Shown: positions 1-6,258, counted from the stretch's first letter. The stretch: 6,441 bases of DNA from Geodermatophilaceae bacterium (GCA_013811975.1 JACCUF010000087.1:1-6441), one strand, 5' to 3'. Notes: a model not told the origin generated them from the sequence alone. Numbers and translations are program-made.

Positions 1-97
1 CCTTTACACCGACGGGTGACGTCCACAGTGTGGTACATTCATGTCGCCGATAGTCTGCGTCCGGGCCAACATGTCAACCGGTGACGGTCGCGGGCAC

Positions 98-163
98 CTA
101 CGCCGGCAACGGCGTGGAGCAGCAGTGAGGGGTGAGACCCGCGCCTGTCCGTGCCCTCGGACA
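98..163 (+). promoter_or_regulatory. Two hairpins upstream of secreted-protein gene A
   Basis: Two inverted repeats lie in the 195-bp leader. The first pairs 98-105 with 110-117 (ACGCCG/CGGCGT core, extended by one G-U and one C-G pair) around a GCAA loop, which is a GNRA tetraloop. The second pairs 146-151 with 158-163 (TGTCCG/CGGACA) around a 6-nt loop. They could be a structured 5' leader of the gene starting at 196, or terminator stems of a gene to the left of the window; neither has a clear T-tract. I found no convincing -35/-10 pair in 1-184. The short reading frames open from the left edge (ending at 84 and 53), and the one ending at 128, are too short to call as genes. Confidence 0.35.
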
Positions 164-184
164 TTTCGAGCAACGTGACCACCT

Positions 185-188
185 AGGA
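185..188 (+). promoter_or_regulatory. Ribosome binding site of gene A
   Basis: AGGA lies 7 nt before the ATG at 196. This spacing fits a Shine-Dalgarno site and supports that ATG, which also begins a well-formed signal peptide. Confidence 0.75.
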
Positions 189-195
189 AACAGAC

Positions 196-1119
196 ATGCG
201 CCTGGCCCCTCGCCTCGTAGCCGTAGTATCCACCGCGCTCCTGACGCTGAGCCTGATTGCCACCTCAGCGGGTGGTCATGCCACTGAAGGCCCGTTCGCA
301 CAGCGGATCCCAGCCGATCCCGTGTTGCACTCCCAGTCGGCCTCCTTGGTGAGGTCCACGGTTCCGGATGCCCCCGTAGTCACCACCGAATTCGGGACCG
401 CGATCTATCGGGCGAGCGAGACCGACCCCCAGTGCCGGATCATGTTCACGAGATCCTGGGGCCCGGCGTGGTCAGTCTCCATCCCGGTGCCGACGGACGC
501 CGAGCCGACCGGCTCCAGCTCGTCCGACCCGTGGGGCGACCACTGGCTCAGCATCCGTCACGACGGTTACCAGTACGACCTGTGGATATTCGACCACTGG
601 GACGGGACCCTGTGCACCAACGGCAAGCAGCTCGCCCACTGGGGTGGCAAGTTCGCGCTCGACCAACCGCTCATCGCCCCCCTTACCGGCAGTGGGGGAG
701 GCGCTGGGATCTCCGTCACGGCAGGGACGCCGTGGCGCCACGAGATACTGAATGACACGATCGACCACGCGCTGAGCTTCGCGGTCGAGAACGAGAGCCC
801 GCTGTTCAAGTACCCGGCGTGGAAGTCCGACGGTTATTGCCTCGGTGGGATACCGAAGTGTGTCAAGGCGGGGCAACGGTTCTATCTAGCAGTCTCCGAT
901 GCGGAGGTCGAGGCCATCGCTGACCCATATCAGAGGGCTATCGCCAGAGCCCTGCAGCAGTACGGCATGTTCGTGACCGATCAAACCCACGGAGTCAACT
1001 TCCCGCTCGAGCAACGGTCCTCTGACCTGTTGGCGAATTACACAAGGTTGACGCAGATCCCGTGGGGCTCCTTGAGGGCGTTGAAGTGCGCGGACGGTAC
1101 TGCGGAGTGCGTGGAGTGA
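196..1119 (+). CDS. Secreted six-cysteine protein of unknown function (gene A)
   Basis: This encodes 307 residues. Residues 1-29 form a Sec signal peptide: MRLAPR, then a hydrophobic stretch at 7-22, then AGGHA, with likely cleavage after Ala29, so the product is exported. The mature part is rich in Trp, Tyr, Gly and Asp. It has six cysteines (80, 140, 215, 222, 298, 305), enough for three disulfides, and no second membrane segment or cell-wall sorting signal. Landmarks are GYQYDLWIFDHWDG (124-137), RFYLAVSDAEVEAI (228-241) and IARALQQYGMFVTD (249-262). From memory, the last two recall segments found in actinobacterial secreted proteins of unknown function; I cannot verify this. No catalytic motif is evident. 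The gene converges on the flippase gene. Its last 61 codons recur almost unchanged, inverted, at the right edge of the window. The ATG is supported by AGGA 7 nt upstream. The gene call is strong; the function is unknown. Confidence 0.9.
   Translation: MRLAPRLVAVVSTALLTLSLIATSAGGHATEGPFAQRIPADPVLHSQSASLVRSTVPDAPVVTTEFGTAIYRASETDPQCRIMFTRSWGPAWSVSIPVPTDAEPTGSSSSDPWGDHWLSIRHDGYQYDLWIFDHWDGTLCTNGKQLAHWGGKFALDQPLIAPLTGSGGGAGISVTAGTPWRHEILNDTIDHALSFAVENESPLFKYPAWKSDGYCLGGIPKCVKAGQRFYLAVSDAEVEAIADPYQRAIARALQQYGMFVTDQTHGVNFPLEQRSSDLLANYTRLTQIPWGSLRALKCADGTAECVE
937..1119 (+). repeat. Left arm of inverted repeat (3' end of gene A)
   Basis: These 183 nt are the last 61 codons of gene A. They match the reverse complement of 6259-6441 at 167 of 183 positions by my hand alignment, with no gap. 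The first 45 nt are identical. Only 5 of the first 153 nt differ, against 11 of the last 30. The match reaches the window edge in the other copy, so the true repeat probably extends left of 937 into gene A. No match continues past the stop codons. Confidence 0.95.
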
Positions 1120-1156
1120 TCGGCACGTCGACACCGTCCAGCCTGTCGCGCGCTTT

Positions 1157-1185
1157 GGGGCGCTGCAGCGCTCGCGGTGCGCCCC
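1157..1185. terminator. Hairpin between convergent genes, probable bidirectional terminator
   Basis: A perfect 7-bp GC-only stem pairs GGGGCGC (1157-1163) with GCGCCCC (1179-1185) around a 15-nt loop. It lies 37 nt past the stop of gene A and 12 nt past the stop of the minus-strand flippase, so it can serve both. There is no T-tract on either strand; such stems are commonly proposed as terminators in actinobacteria. Confidence 0.55.
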
Positions 1186-1197
1186 GCCCAGGCAGAG

Positions 1198-2718
1198 TCA
1201 GGTCGGCGACTTAGGACGCAGCACGAGATCAAGCAGCCCCCGAATATCGACAAGGGTAGGGCGGGCGAGCAGGAGCAACGCAAGCAGCGAGCCCACCACG
1301 CCGCTAGCCAGGATCGCCACTAAGGACAGCGGTCCTGGCGACAGCAGGAGGCTTACCGGCAAAGCGAGCGCAACGATGCCCAGGACGCTGGCTAATGCGG
1401 GACCGACAGCAACAGCGCTCTCGCGCCAGGTCGAGCCCACGAGGCGATTCGCAACATGGAGTCGGGCTGTGCAGAACAGCACTTGGAAGGCCAAGTGCAC
1501 TGCGGCGACAGCGGTGATCCCGTACGGCGCGGCGAACCAGAACCCTGCGACGGCAAGAGGTGCCATCAGTGCCGTAAGCCCCAGCAGCGCGCCGGGGCGC
1601 CCAACTGCCGGGAAGATGTCACCGGACGCGTACCCGATTGAAGCCAGGCCAGTTGCCAGCGAGAGCAGCACGCACGCGTTCACAGCAGGAGTCCAACTGT
1701 CGGAGAACAGCACGGGGACCGCGGTAGGTGCGAGTATCGCAAGTCCGACGCCAGCGGAGAAGCCGAAAAGGGTGGTCAGCCGCAGCGCGCGCAGCATGCT
1801 GCCGCGGAAAGCCTCAGGTCCTTGCTGCCGAGCTTTGGAGTACACCGCGAACGCCACGCTGGAGAAAATCCAGTACACCGTCTCGATGCCGAGCTCGGGC
1901 AGGCGGTAAGCGATGGTGTAGAAGCCCAGCTCCTCCGGCCCAAGCCGCCCACCTACGATGATGAAGTCGCTGCCGCTCAGCAGGGTATTGACCACCTTTA
2001 GGGCGAGGACCGCGGCACCGAACCGCAACAGACTCGCTGCCACCGAGCGCTGGAGTCGCACCGCTGGGCGTACTCGTACGTAGAACGCAGCCATCGCGAG
2101 GCCTACCACCTCACCGCCCAGCATCCCGAGCACGATCGCCCACGCGCCGGTGTCAGCCAGCGCGAGCGCGACCGACAGAGTCCCGCGCACGACCGCACGG
2201 CTGACGTCGATGACGGTCCGTTCCCGGTATCGCAAGTCGCGTTGCAGGACGGCTGTTTGTACCTGGCTACCCCCTCGCAGTATCAGGTACAGGAAAAGCA
2301 CCCTGAACAGGTCGACGTCGTCCGGCGCGCGAAAGAAGGCGGCGATCGCCGGAGCCGCAATGATGCCAAGCAGCGCCAGTGCGGCGGCAAGGACGAGATT
2401 GAGGGTGTAAGCGGTGCGGACACGGTCACTGATTCCGTGCTCCTGCTCATAGACCACGGCCGCTCCGACGCCGAGATCGAGCGCAATCTCCAGGAACGCG
2501 ATAAGTGTGAGACCGGCTGCGACCAGCCCGAAGTCGGCTGGAGCGAGCAACCGGGTCAGCACGAGAGTGATCCCAAAGACGATGAGCTTGCTGCTGCCAA
2601 AGGACAACGCCGACCACAGAAAGCTGCGGACCGCTCGGGTCGTCAATGATCCGGCCTGCGGCGGTGTCGCGCAGGAGTCTCCCGACGACGCCCGCCGAAA
2701 CGAGCGCGTCACGCGCAC
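1198..2718 (-). CDS. Wzx/WzxC-type polysaccharide flippase, MOP superfamily
   Basis: This encodes up to 506 residues of an integral membrane protein. It probably flips a lipid-linked oligosaccharide or related glycoconjugate across the cytoplasmic membrane for a surface polysaccharide. Roughly 12-14 hydrophobic segments run from about 33 to 485. Family-typical stretches are LTRLLAPADFGLVA (54-67), VLQRDLRYRERTVID (157-171) and DFIIVGGRLGPEELGFYTIAYRLPE split over 251-275, as in WzxC/TuaB-like exporters of the Polysacc_synt families. Length fits the family (about 450-510). The substrate cannot be read from sequence. The start is uncertain: GTG at 2718 lacks a clear Shine-Dalgarno site and follows a hairpin. 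TTG at 2646 would give 482 residues beginning MTTRAVRSFLWS, which puts the N-terminus close to the first membrane segment, as is usual in this family. The gene lies 297 bp downstream of the GNAT gene in the same direction, either as the distal operon gene or under its own promoter. Confidence 0.88.
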   Translation of the reverse strand: MRVTRSFRRASSGDSCATPPQAGSLTTRAVRSFLWSALSFGSSKLIVFGITLVLTRLLAPADFGLVAAGLTLIAFLEIALDLGVGAAVVYEQEHGISDRVRTAYTLNLVLAAALALLGIIAAPAIAAFFRAPDDVDLFRVLFLYLILRGGSQVQTAVLQRDLRYRERTVIDVSRAVVRGTLSVALALADTGAWAIVLGMLGGEVVGLAMAAFYVRVRPAVRLQRSVAASLLRFGAAVLALKVVNTLLSGSDFIIVGGRLGPEELGFYTIAYRLPELGIETVYWIFSSVAFAVYSKARQQGPEAFRGSMLRALRLTTLFGFSAGVGLAILAPTAVPVLFSDSWTPAVNACVLLSLATGLASIGYASGDIFPAVGRPGALLGLTALMAPLAVAGFWFAAPYGITAVAAVHLAFQVLFCTARLHVANRLVGSTWRESAVAVGPALASVLGIVALALPVSLLLSPGPLSLVAILASGVVGSLLALLLLARPTLVDIRGLLDLVLRPKSPT

Positions 2719-2722
2719 TGCG

Positions 2723-2745
2723 CCAGAGGTCTTGACAACCTCTGG
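2723..2745 (-). promoter_or_regulatory. Perfect 8-bp hairpin at the flippase start
   Basis: CCAGAGGT and ACCTCTGG (2723-2730 and 2738-2745) pair perfectly around a 7-nt loop, ending 4 nt before the GTG at 2718. In mRNA the stem would cover the normal Shine-Dalgarno position. In DNA it could be a dyad operator. If TTG at 2646 is the true start, the hairpin lies further up in the leader. Confidence 0.45.
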
Positions 2746-2883
2746 GGCTGCGTCCAGAGATCGCCGCGAGAGCCTAGCCGGGCGCGCCGGCGGTTGGCCA
2801 GCGACGGTGCGAGACCCGTGGACAACTCGACCCCCCGATTACGTGCGGCCGGGGGCTCGCACATTGGACGCTCTCTCCCAACC

Positions 2884-2912
2884 ATCCTACGAGTCCATCC
2901 TCACAGCGTGCA
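2884..2912 (-). promoter_or_regulatory. Possible flippase promoter
   Basis: On the minus strand a TAGGAT -10 (2884-2889) is 17 bp from a TGCACG -35-like hexamer (2907-2912, four of six to TTGACG). The -10 is good for an actinobacterial housekeeping sigma factor; the -35 is weak. It would give a leader of about 160 nt to the GTG at 2718. Confidence 0.25.
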
Positions 2913-3015
2913 CGGCTTGAACACACTCGCTGGCTCCGCCTGGATCACGAACCGACAGAGCTCACGGGACCTCACGCCCGTTGGCCTACCCTCGCCTCTT
3001 CGCAAGTTCGCCGTC

Positions 3016-4140
3016 CTATCCGGATCCGTCTTCCTGGCCGGGCCGCCCCGGACGCATCGCGGAACCGAGCCAGCGATGTAGACGACCTAGCCGTGGCCGC
3101 AGCTCTTCTCGGTACGCCGCTTCGACTCGCCAGGGACCGCGCACCGCCAGCAGCTGTCGACGTGGCCGCAGCTCTCCCGCCCACCGCAACTTGTAAGCGT
3201 CCGGCCCGCCGAGGAAGTCGTACTCCGTTGACCCTTCTTCCACCGCAGCCCGTAGCGCCTCGCCGCGCAGGACAAGGCCGGGCCGCAGGCTGGCATACCG
3301 CTCATCGTAGGTCGTCTTCACCAGGGTAGTACGCGGGCCGATCCGGTAGGACAGGTCAGCCGCCACAAGGGCGCCGTCCAACTCGAGTAGCAGCAACCGA
3401 AGGCGCCCGTTGGCGAAAGCCGCTGCGGCGAAATCCCGGTATAGACGAGCAGTGCGGGGCGAGCCCAGAATTGCGGTTCCCTCCTGGCCTTTCCAACCTG
3501 ACGCCTCGAGACGGAGGAACCGTTCAATGTCGTCGGCGAGTGGCCGTTGCGGGCCTGCCGTGCGCACGGTCAATGTGCCCAGCCGCTCCATGGCCCGTCG
3601 TGCCCGGCCGAGCTGTGAGCGCAAGTTCCGGCTTGCGCCCGCGAGCAGGTCGTCGTAAGACGCCGGAAGGCCGACGGCCGGGCTGTCCAGCCGCCCCAGT
3701 TCCACAAAGTGAAAGCCGCTAGGTTCGAGCGCCGACCGGACGGCGGTAACGGCGGGCTCGTCCAACGCCGGCAAAAGGAGACGACCGACCGGGTGGGCGA
3801 GCTCCGTGAGCTGCCGCCACACAGCGTCCCGTTCGTGCTCTCCCGCAGCCACGACCCCCCAGTCGCCGGAGTGAACGTCCGCGGCTCCGCGTACGCCTCG
3901 CAGGGGTCGATGTTGCACGAGGGCGCCGGCACAGATGGTCCCTCCTGGTTCGCGCAACAGCACGCACTGCGTGGCACGCGTTGCGTATTGCCACCATGCC
4001 ACCAACCAGTCGCAGGTCGCGAATGGGGTGGGATTCGCCTCCGCCAAGACATCCCAAGACTCGGCCACGGCCGCGAGCTCCTCCGGGGAGTCAAGCGTTT
4101 CGACCGAGAACTGCCTTCGGCGACCCTGTGGCGCACTCAT
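3016..4140 (-). CDS. CelD/BcsL-type GNAT acyltransferase (Acetyltransf_6-like)
   Basis: This encodes 374 residues of a predicted cytoplasmic protein with no signal peptide or membrane segment. It is a double-GNAT-fold acyltransferase related to the CelD/BcsL group and distantly to FemAB. Members often sit in exopolysaccharide clusters and are thought to transfer an acyl or aminoacyl group to a glycan precursor. Conserved blocks are SRNLRSQLGRARR (170-182), RLEASGWKGQEGTAI (210-224), GRLRLLLLELDGALVAADLSYR (245-266), KTTYDERYASLRPGLVL (275-291) and EYDFLGGPDAYKLRW (306-320), in the usual family order. The donor and acceptor cannot be told from sequence. The ATG at 4140 overlaps the phosphoesterase stop as ATGA and has AGG 6 nt upstream, so the two are probably coupled. 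The C-terminus after about 324 is Arg-rich and contains ELRPR twice (323-327, 346-350). The family call is strong; the exact reaction is unknown. Confidence 0.88.
   Translation of the reverse strand: MSAPQGRRRQFSVETLDSPEELAAVAESWDVLAEANPTPFATCDWLVAWWQYATRATQCVLLREPGGTICAGALVQHRPLRGVRGAADVHSGDWGVVAAGEHERDAVWRQLTELAHPVGRLLLPALDEPAVTAVRSALEPSGFHFVELGRLDSPAVGLPASYDDLLAGASRNLRSQLGRARRAMERLGTLTVRTAGPQRPLADDIERFLRLEASGWKGQEGTAILGSPRTARLYRDFAAAAFANGRLRLLLLELDGALVAADLSYRIGPRTTLVKTTYDERYASLRPGLVLRGEALRAAVEEGSTEYDFLGGPDAYKLRWAGELRPRRQLLAVRGPWRVEAAYREELRPRLGRLHRWLGSAMRPGRPGQEDGSG
3092..3175 (-). repeat. 15-bp direct repeat inside the GNAT gene
   Basis: The 15 bases at 3092-3106 (CGTGGCCGCAGCTCT on the plus strand) recur exactly at 3161-3175, 69 bp apart, which is 23 codons in frame. 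Each copy encodes ELRPR in the C-terminal tail. The repeat may be a local duplication or slippage relic, or chance helped by similar residues and codon bias. Confidence 0.6.
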
Positions 4141-4934
4141 CGAACGCCTAGACGTCGCAGAGCGTCCCCGACCATGCCGCGAAAGCGCTCATGTAGCGGG
4201 GGCACCACATGGCACCAGTCTGGCGGCAGGCCACGATCTTTCAGGGCGCGCCGGCATGCCGCGACGTCGTATGGGACGGAGCGGAAATCAGCGACCCCCT
4301 CCGCCAAGTCCAGGAGCAAGAAACGGGCGTGTGGGTGTCGGTCCCGTGACTGCCCGACACTACCGGGATTGAGCAACTGGAGATCTCGCTGCTCGAGAGA
4401 AACCCTTCCGGGACGCGCCCGCAATTGTGTGCCATGCACCCGAGAGAACGCCCACGCCTCGTGGGTGTGCCCGAGCAGCAGGACGCGTGCAGTTGGGTGC
4501 TCGCTTGACAACTGGTCGAGCAGCTCACGCGCCCGTGAGTCAGAACGGACGTACTCGTCCACCCTCCCCGGTGAACCGTGGGCGAGCACCACCCCCGGCG
4601 CGGTTGTCACCAGCGGCCATCGTTCCAGCACGGACTGGGCTGCCGGGGTCAGTTGTGTACGCGTCCACTCCAGACTGCGACGTGCTGTCTCGGTGGATCC
4701 GGCGGAGGAGAGCCGCCCGAGGGCCATCTGCTCGTGGTTCCCGGCTACGCAGGTGGGGTCGAAGGAGCCAAGCAGCTCAAGGCACTCACTCGGGTGCGGG
4801 CCGTACCCGATGACGTCACCCAAGCATAGGAGGCGTTCAGCCCCCGCTGCGCGCAGGTGTTCTAGCGCGGTCTGCAAGGCATACAGGTTGCCGTGCACGT
4901 CGGTGACCACGCCGTACCGCTGAGGGTCATTCAC
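4137..4934 (-). CDS. Calcineurin-like metallophosphoesterase
   Basis: This encodes 265 residues of a predicted cytoplasmic dinuclear-metal phosphoesterase, in the YfcE/MPP-like group. With the GTG at 4934 as residue 1, the metal and catalytic motifs come in order: DVHGN (12-16), GDVIGYGP (39-46), GNHE (65-68), LAHGSP (117-122), GHTH (155-158) and NPGSVGQ (189-195). All the usual Asp, Asn and His ligands are present, so the enzyme should be active. The substrate cannot be inferred; relatives act on phosphodiesters, nucleotides or phosphoproteins. The frame stays open upstream to 5039, but those 35 extra residues overlap the ATP-grasp gene and precede the first beta strand. I prefer GTG 4934, which has GGGG 7 nt upstream (4942-4945) and overlaps the ATP-grasp stop by 8 nt. 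Its own stop overlaps the GNAT start by 4 nt. It is the middle gene of a coupled trio. Confidence 0.92.
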   Translation of the reverse strand: MNDPQRYGVVTDVHGNLYALQTALEHLRAAGAERLLCLGDVIGYGPHPSECLELLGSFDPTCVAGNHEQMALGRLSSAGSTETARRSLEWTRTQLTPAAQSVLERWPLVTTAPGVVLAHGSPGRVDEYVRSDSRARELLDQLSSEHPTARVLLLGHTHEAWAFSRVHGTQLRARPGRVSLEQRDLQLLNPGSVGQSRDRHPHARFLLLDLAEGVADFRSVPYDVAACRRALKDRGLPPDWCHVVPPLHERFRGMVGDALRRLGVR

Positions 4935-6126
4935 GTCTGAGCCCCGCGACGCGGCCACCGCGAACTCGCCGTAGCCTGCGCTTGACGGCTGGTGCAAGCT
5001 CGCCGCGCACGAACGGGGCTGGGTCGTCCCAGGACGCACCGGACCGTGCCGAGCAGCGCAGCATCTGGGCCAACCACGCGGTGGTCGAGACGCCAGCGGC
5101 TGCTGCCGCCCACCTGTCCTCCCGGGGTGCGCACCATGTGACGCCCGCCCGCAGCGGCGGAACCGGCGGGCGCGGGCGGCCGATGAGGTCCGCGTGAAGC
5201 AGAGCCACGAGGTTCACGCCAGCGACCGCGCCTGGAAAGTTCCACAGCGTCGCTCGCGGGTTGACTTCGAGCAGCCGCAGCACACCCGCAGGATCACGCT
5301 TGAAGTCGACCTTGATTAGCCCGTGGAGGCCGAGCCTTTCGGCCACCTCTCGACCGGCACACGCGACGTCGGCTGTCGCGGTGATGCGTACAGCCGTGCT
5401 GTAGCCGAACTCGAGCGGCCACGTCCTGATCTTCTGCCCACAGAACTCACCCGCTATAGCCCCTTCGCCGTCGACGTACGCGTGCCAGCTCTCCATCCGA
5501 GTCTCCGGACCAGGCACCAGCTCTTGGACCAGTACGTCGATGCCCTGCGCGGAGGTACGTCGCCGCAGCTCGCGGAAGTCGGCCTCGCCGTCGATGCGCA
5601 CCGCCTTGCCCGTGAGGTCCAGACCGACCAGGTCCCTCCGGGTGAGCGGTTTGGCGATCACTGGCAGCCGCAACCCTCTGGGGAGATTGGCGGCGCCGTC
5701 GGCAGGCATGACGGCGGCTGGCGGCACATCGAGCCCCGACCGCTGCGCCAGTGCTTGAAAGCGTTGCTTGTGAATCAGATCCTCGACCAGCGCCTCCTCG
5801 GCCACTACGAATCTGAACGCAGCCGAGAGCGCGGCTCGATGTCGGGAAACCAACAGCAGGTCACCGTCGGTCTGCGGAATGAGGACGGGTTGCCCCTGCT
5901 GGGTGCCCGCCCAGGTGACTAGTTGGGCGACAATATCGTCCGCCTGCGTCCAGTGGTCGAGTTGCGCCAAGGTGCCGACGACGTGGCGTGAGTACCGCAC
6001 TGGGTCGTCCGGGCCCGCCACTACCACGCTACTGAGACCAGCTAGGCCCAAGGCGCGAACAAGATCGACGTCGCCAAGCACACACACGGGAGCGGACCCC
6101 ACAGAGGAATCTGCTCGCACGCGCAC
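4927..6126 (-). CDS. ATP-grasp carboxylate-amine ligase-like protein
   Basis: This encodes 399 residues from the GTG at 6126. The predicted cytoplasmic enzyme would activate a carboxylate as an acyl phosphate with ATP and join it to an amine, as in the COG3919 and D-aspartate-ligase-like groups. An N-terminal Rossmann-like strand is APVCVLGDVDLVRALG (12-27). The ATP-grasp part has LIHKQRF (117-123), the phosphate-binding Lys in LPVIAKP (154-160), LVQELVPG (199-206), GQKIRTWPLEFG (230-241), and the metal-binding set LIKVDFKRD (270-278) and LLEVNPRATLWN (285-296), with Asp274, Glu287 and Asn289 as likely ligands. Family and fold are clear; both substrates are unknown. It is the first gene of the coupled operon, so its product may supply the group the GNAT enzyme transfers (inference). 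The frame is open back to a GTG at 6195, but GTG 6126 has GGAG 9 nt upstream and sits close to the first beta strand. The C-terminal tail (about 340-399) is Ala/Arg-rich. Confidence 0.85.
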   Translation of the reverse strand: MRVRADSSVGSAPVCVLGDVDLVRALGLAGLSSVVVAGPDDPVRYSRHVVGTLAQLDHWTQADDIVAQLVTWAGTQQGQPVLIPQTDGDLLLVSRHRAALSAAFRFVVAEEALVEDLIHKQRFQALAQRSGLDVPPAAVMPADGAANLPRGLRLPVIAKPLTRRDLVGLDLTGKAVRIDGEADFRELRRRTSAQGIDVLVQELVPGPETRMESWHAYVDGEGAIAGEFCGQKIRTWPLEFGYSTAVRITATADVACAGREVAERLGLHGLIKVDFKRDPAGVLRLLEVNPRATLWNFPGAVAGVNLVALLHADLIGRPRPPVPPLRAGVTWCAPREDRWAAAAAGVSTTAWLAQMLRCSARSGASWDDPAPFVRGELAPAVKRRLRRVRGGRVAGLRRE

Positions 6127-6135
6127 CTCGTCATT

Positions 6136-6139
6136 CTCC
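6136..6139 (-). promoter_or_regulatory. Ribosome binding site of the ATP-grasp gene
   Basis: GGAG on the minus strand lies 9 nt before the GTG at 6126. It decides in favour of this start over the GTGs at 6195, 6141 and 6120, none of which has an equally good site. Confidence 0.6.
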
Positions 6140-6169
6140 ACTGCGGTTGGCAATCTCGTTGACCGAGTA

Positions 6170-6175
6170 AGTCTA
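6170..6175 (-). promoter_or_regulatory. Possible -10 element of the three-gene operon
   Basis: TAGACT on the minus strand fits TANNNT and would place transcription start about 35-40 nt before the GTG at 6126. No good -35 hexamer lies 16-19 bp upstream. The call rests mainly on position, since the operon must be transcribed from the 130-bp gap behind gene B. Confidence 0.25.
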
Positions 6176-6219
6176 GGCAGGCATCGCACGCACACTGCTG
6201 GGAAATCACACCGCTAACG

Positions 6220-6258
6220 CGGAGCGTCCCAACGCATATGCGTCGGGACGACACTCCG
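6220..6258 (-). terminator. Long hairpin right after gene B, probable terminator
   Basis: The core is a 26-bp palindrome (6225-6250) centred on CATATG, with one mismatched pair (6231/6244). In RNA from the minus strand that pair is G-U, so the arms pair throughout; in plus-strand RNA it is A-C. Outer arms CGGAG/CTCCG (6220-6224 and 6254-6258) lengthen the stem across a 3-nt bulge. The hairpin begins directly after the stop of gene B, which favours a terminator of that gene. A smaller CCGC/GCGG stem (6211-6222) follows and overlaps the end of it. There is no T-tract. The dyad could also be an operator for the operon starting at 6126. Confidence 0.6.

Larger units (their letters stand above)
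2719..3015. other. 297-bp noncoding gap upstream of the flippase
   Basis: I see no gene here. Short frames cross the gap on the plus strand but have no ribosome site or recognisable motif, and they run antisense into real genes. The gap holds a possible minus-strand promoter (2884-2912), a GC-rich 5-bp stem (2777-2781 with 2787-2791) and the 8-bp hairpin at 2723-2745. On the minus strand AGGATGG occurs twice, 12 nt apart, overlapping the promoter candidate. Such a gap is unusual beside the tight overlaps upstream and suggests separate regulation of the flippase. Confidence 0.6.

Noticed and set aside
1..128. Possible C-terminal end of an upstream gene, from short open frames ending at 53, 84 and 128
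   Set aside because: The frame ending at 128 has an in-frame stop at 51-53, and the others are under 30 codons with no recognisable motif. Not enough to call a gene or pseudogene.
2731..2737. TTGACA as a plus-strand -35 box
   Set aside because: It is the loop of the hairpin at 2723-2745. No -10 hexamer lies at the right distance, and no plus-strand gene follows.
3709..4923. A 404-codon open frame on the plus strand across the phosphoesterase and GNAT genes
   Set aside because: It is antisense to two genes with strong motifs and overlapping starts and stops. Its translation is Arg/Ser/Pro-rich without motifs, as expected of a shadow frame in GC-rich DNA.
4935..5039. N-terminal extension of the phosphoesterase to 5039
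   Set aside because: These 35 residues lie inside the ATP-grasp coding region and precede the normal start of the fold. GTG 4934 has a ribosome site and an operon-style overlap.
5323..5922. A 199-codon plus-strand frame
   Set aside because: It lies wholly within the ATP-grasp gene on the opposite strand, has no ribosome site, and shows no family motifs.
6127..6195. N-terminal extension of the ATP-grasp protein to the GTG at 6195
   Set aside because: The extra 23 residues are Arg/Cys-rich and match no part of the fold. They cover the likely promoter, and GTG 6126 has a better ribosome site.
1120..6258. A composite transposon or integron
   Set aside because: The flanking repeats are coding ends of secreted-protein genes, not insertion-sequence ends. 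No transposase, integrase or target-site duplication is visible.
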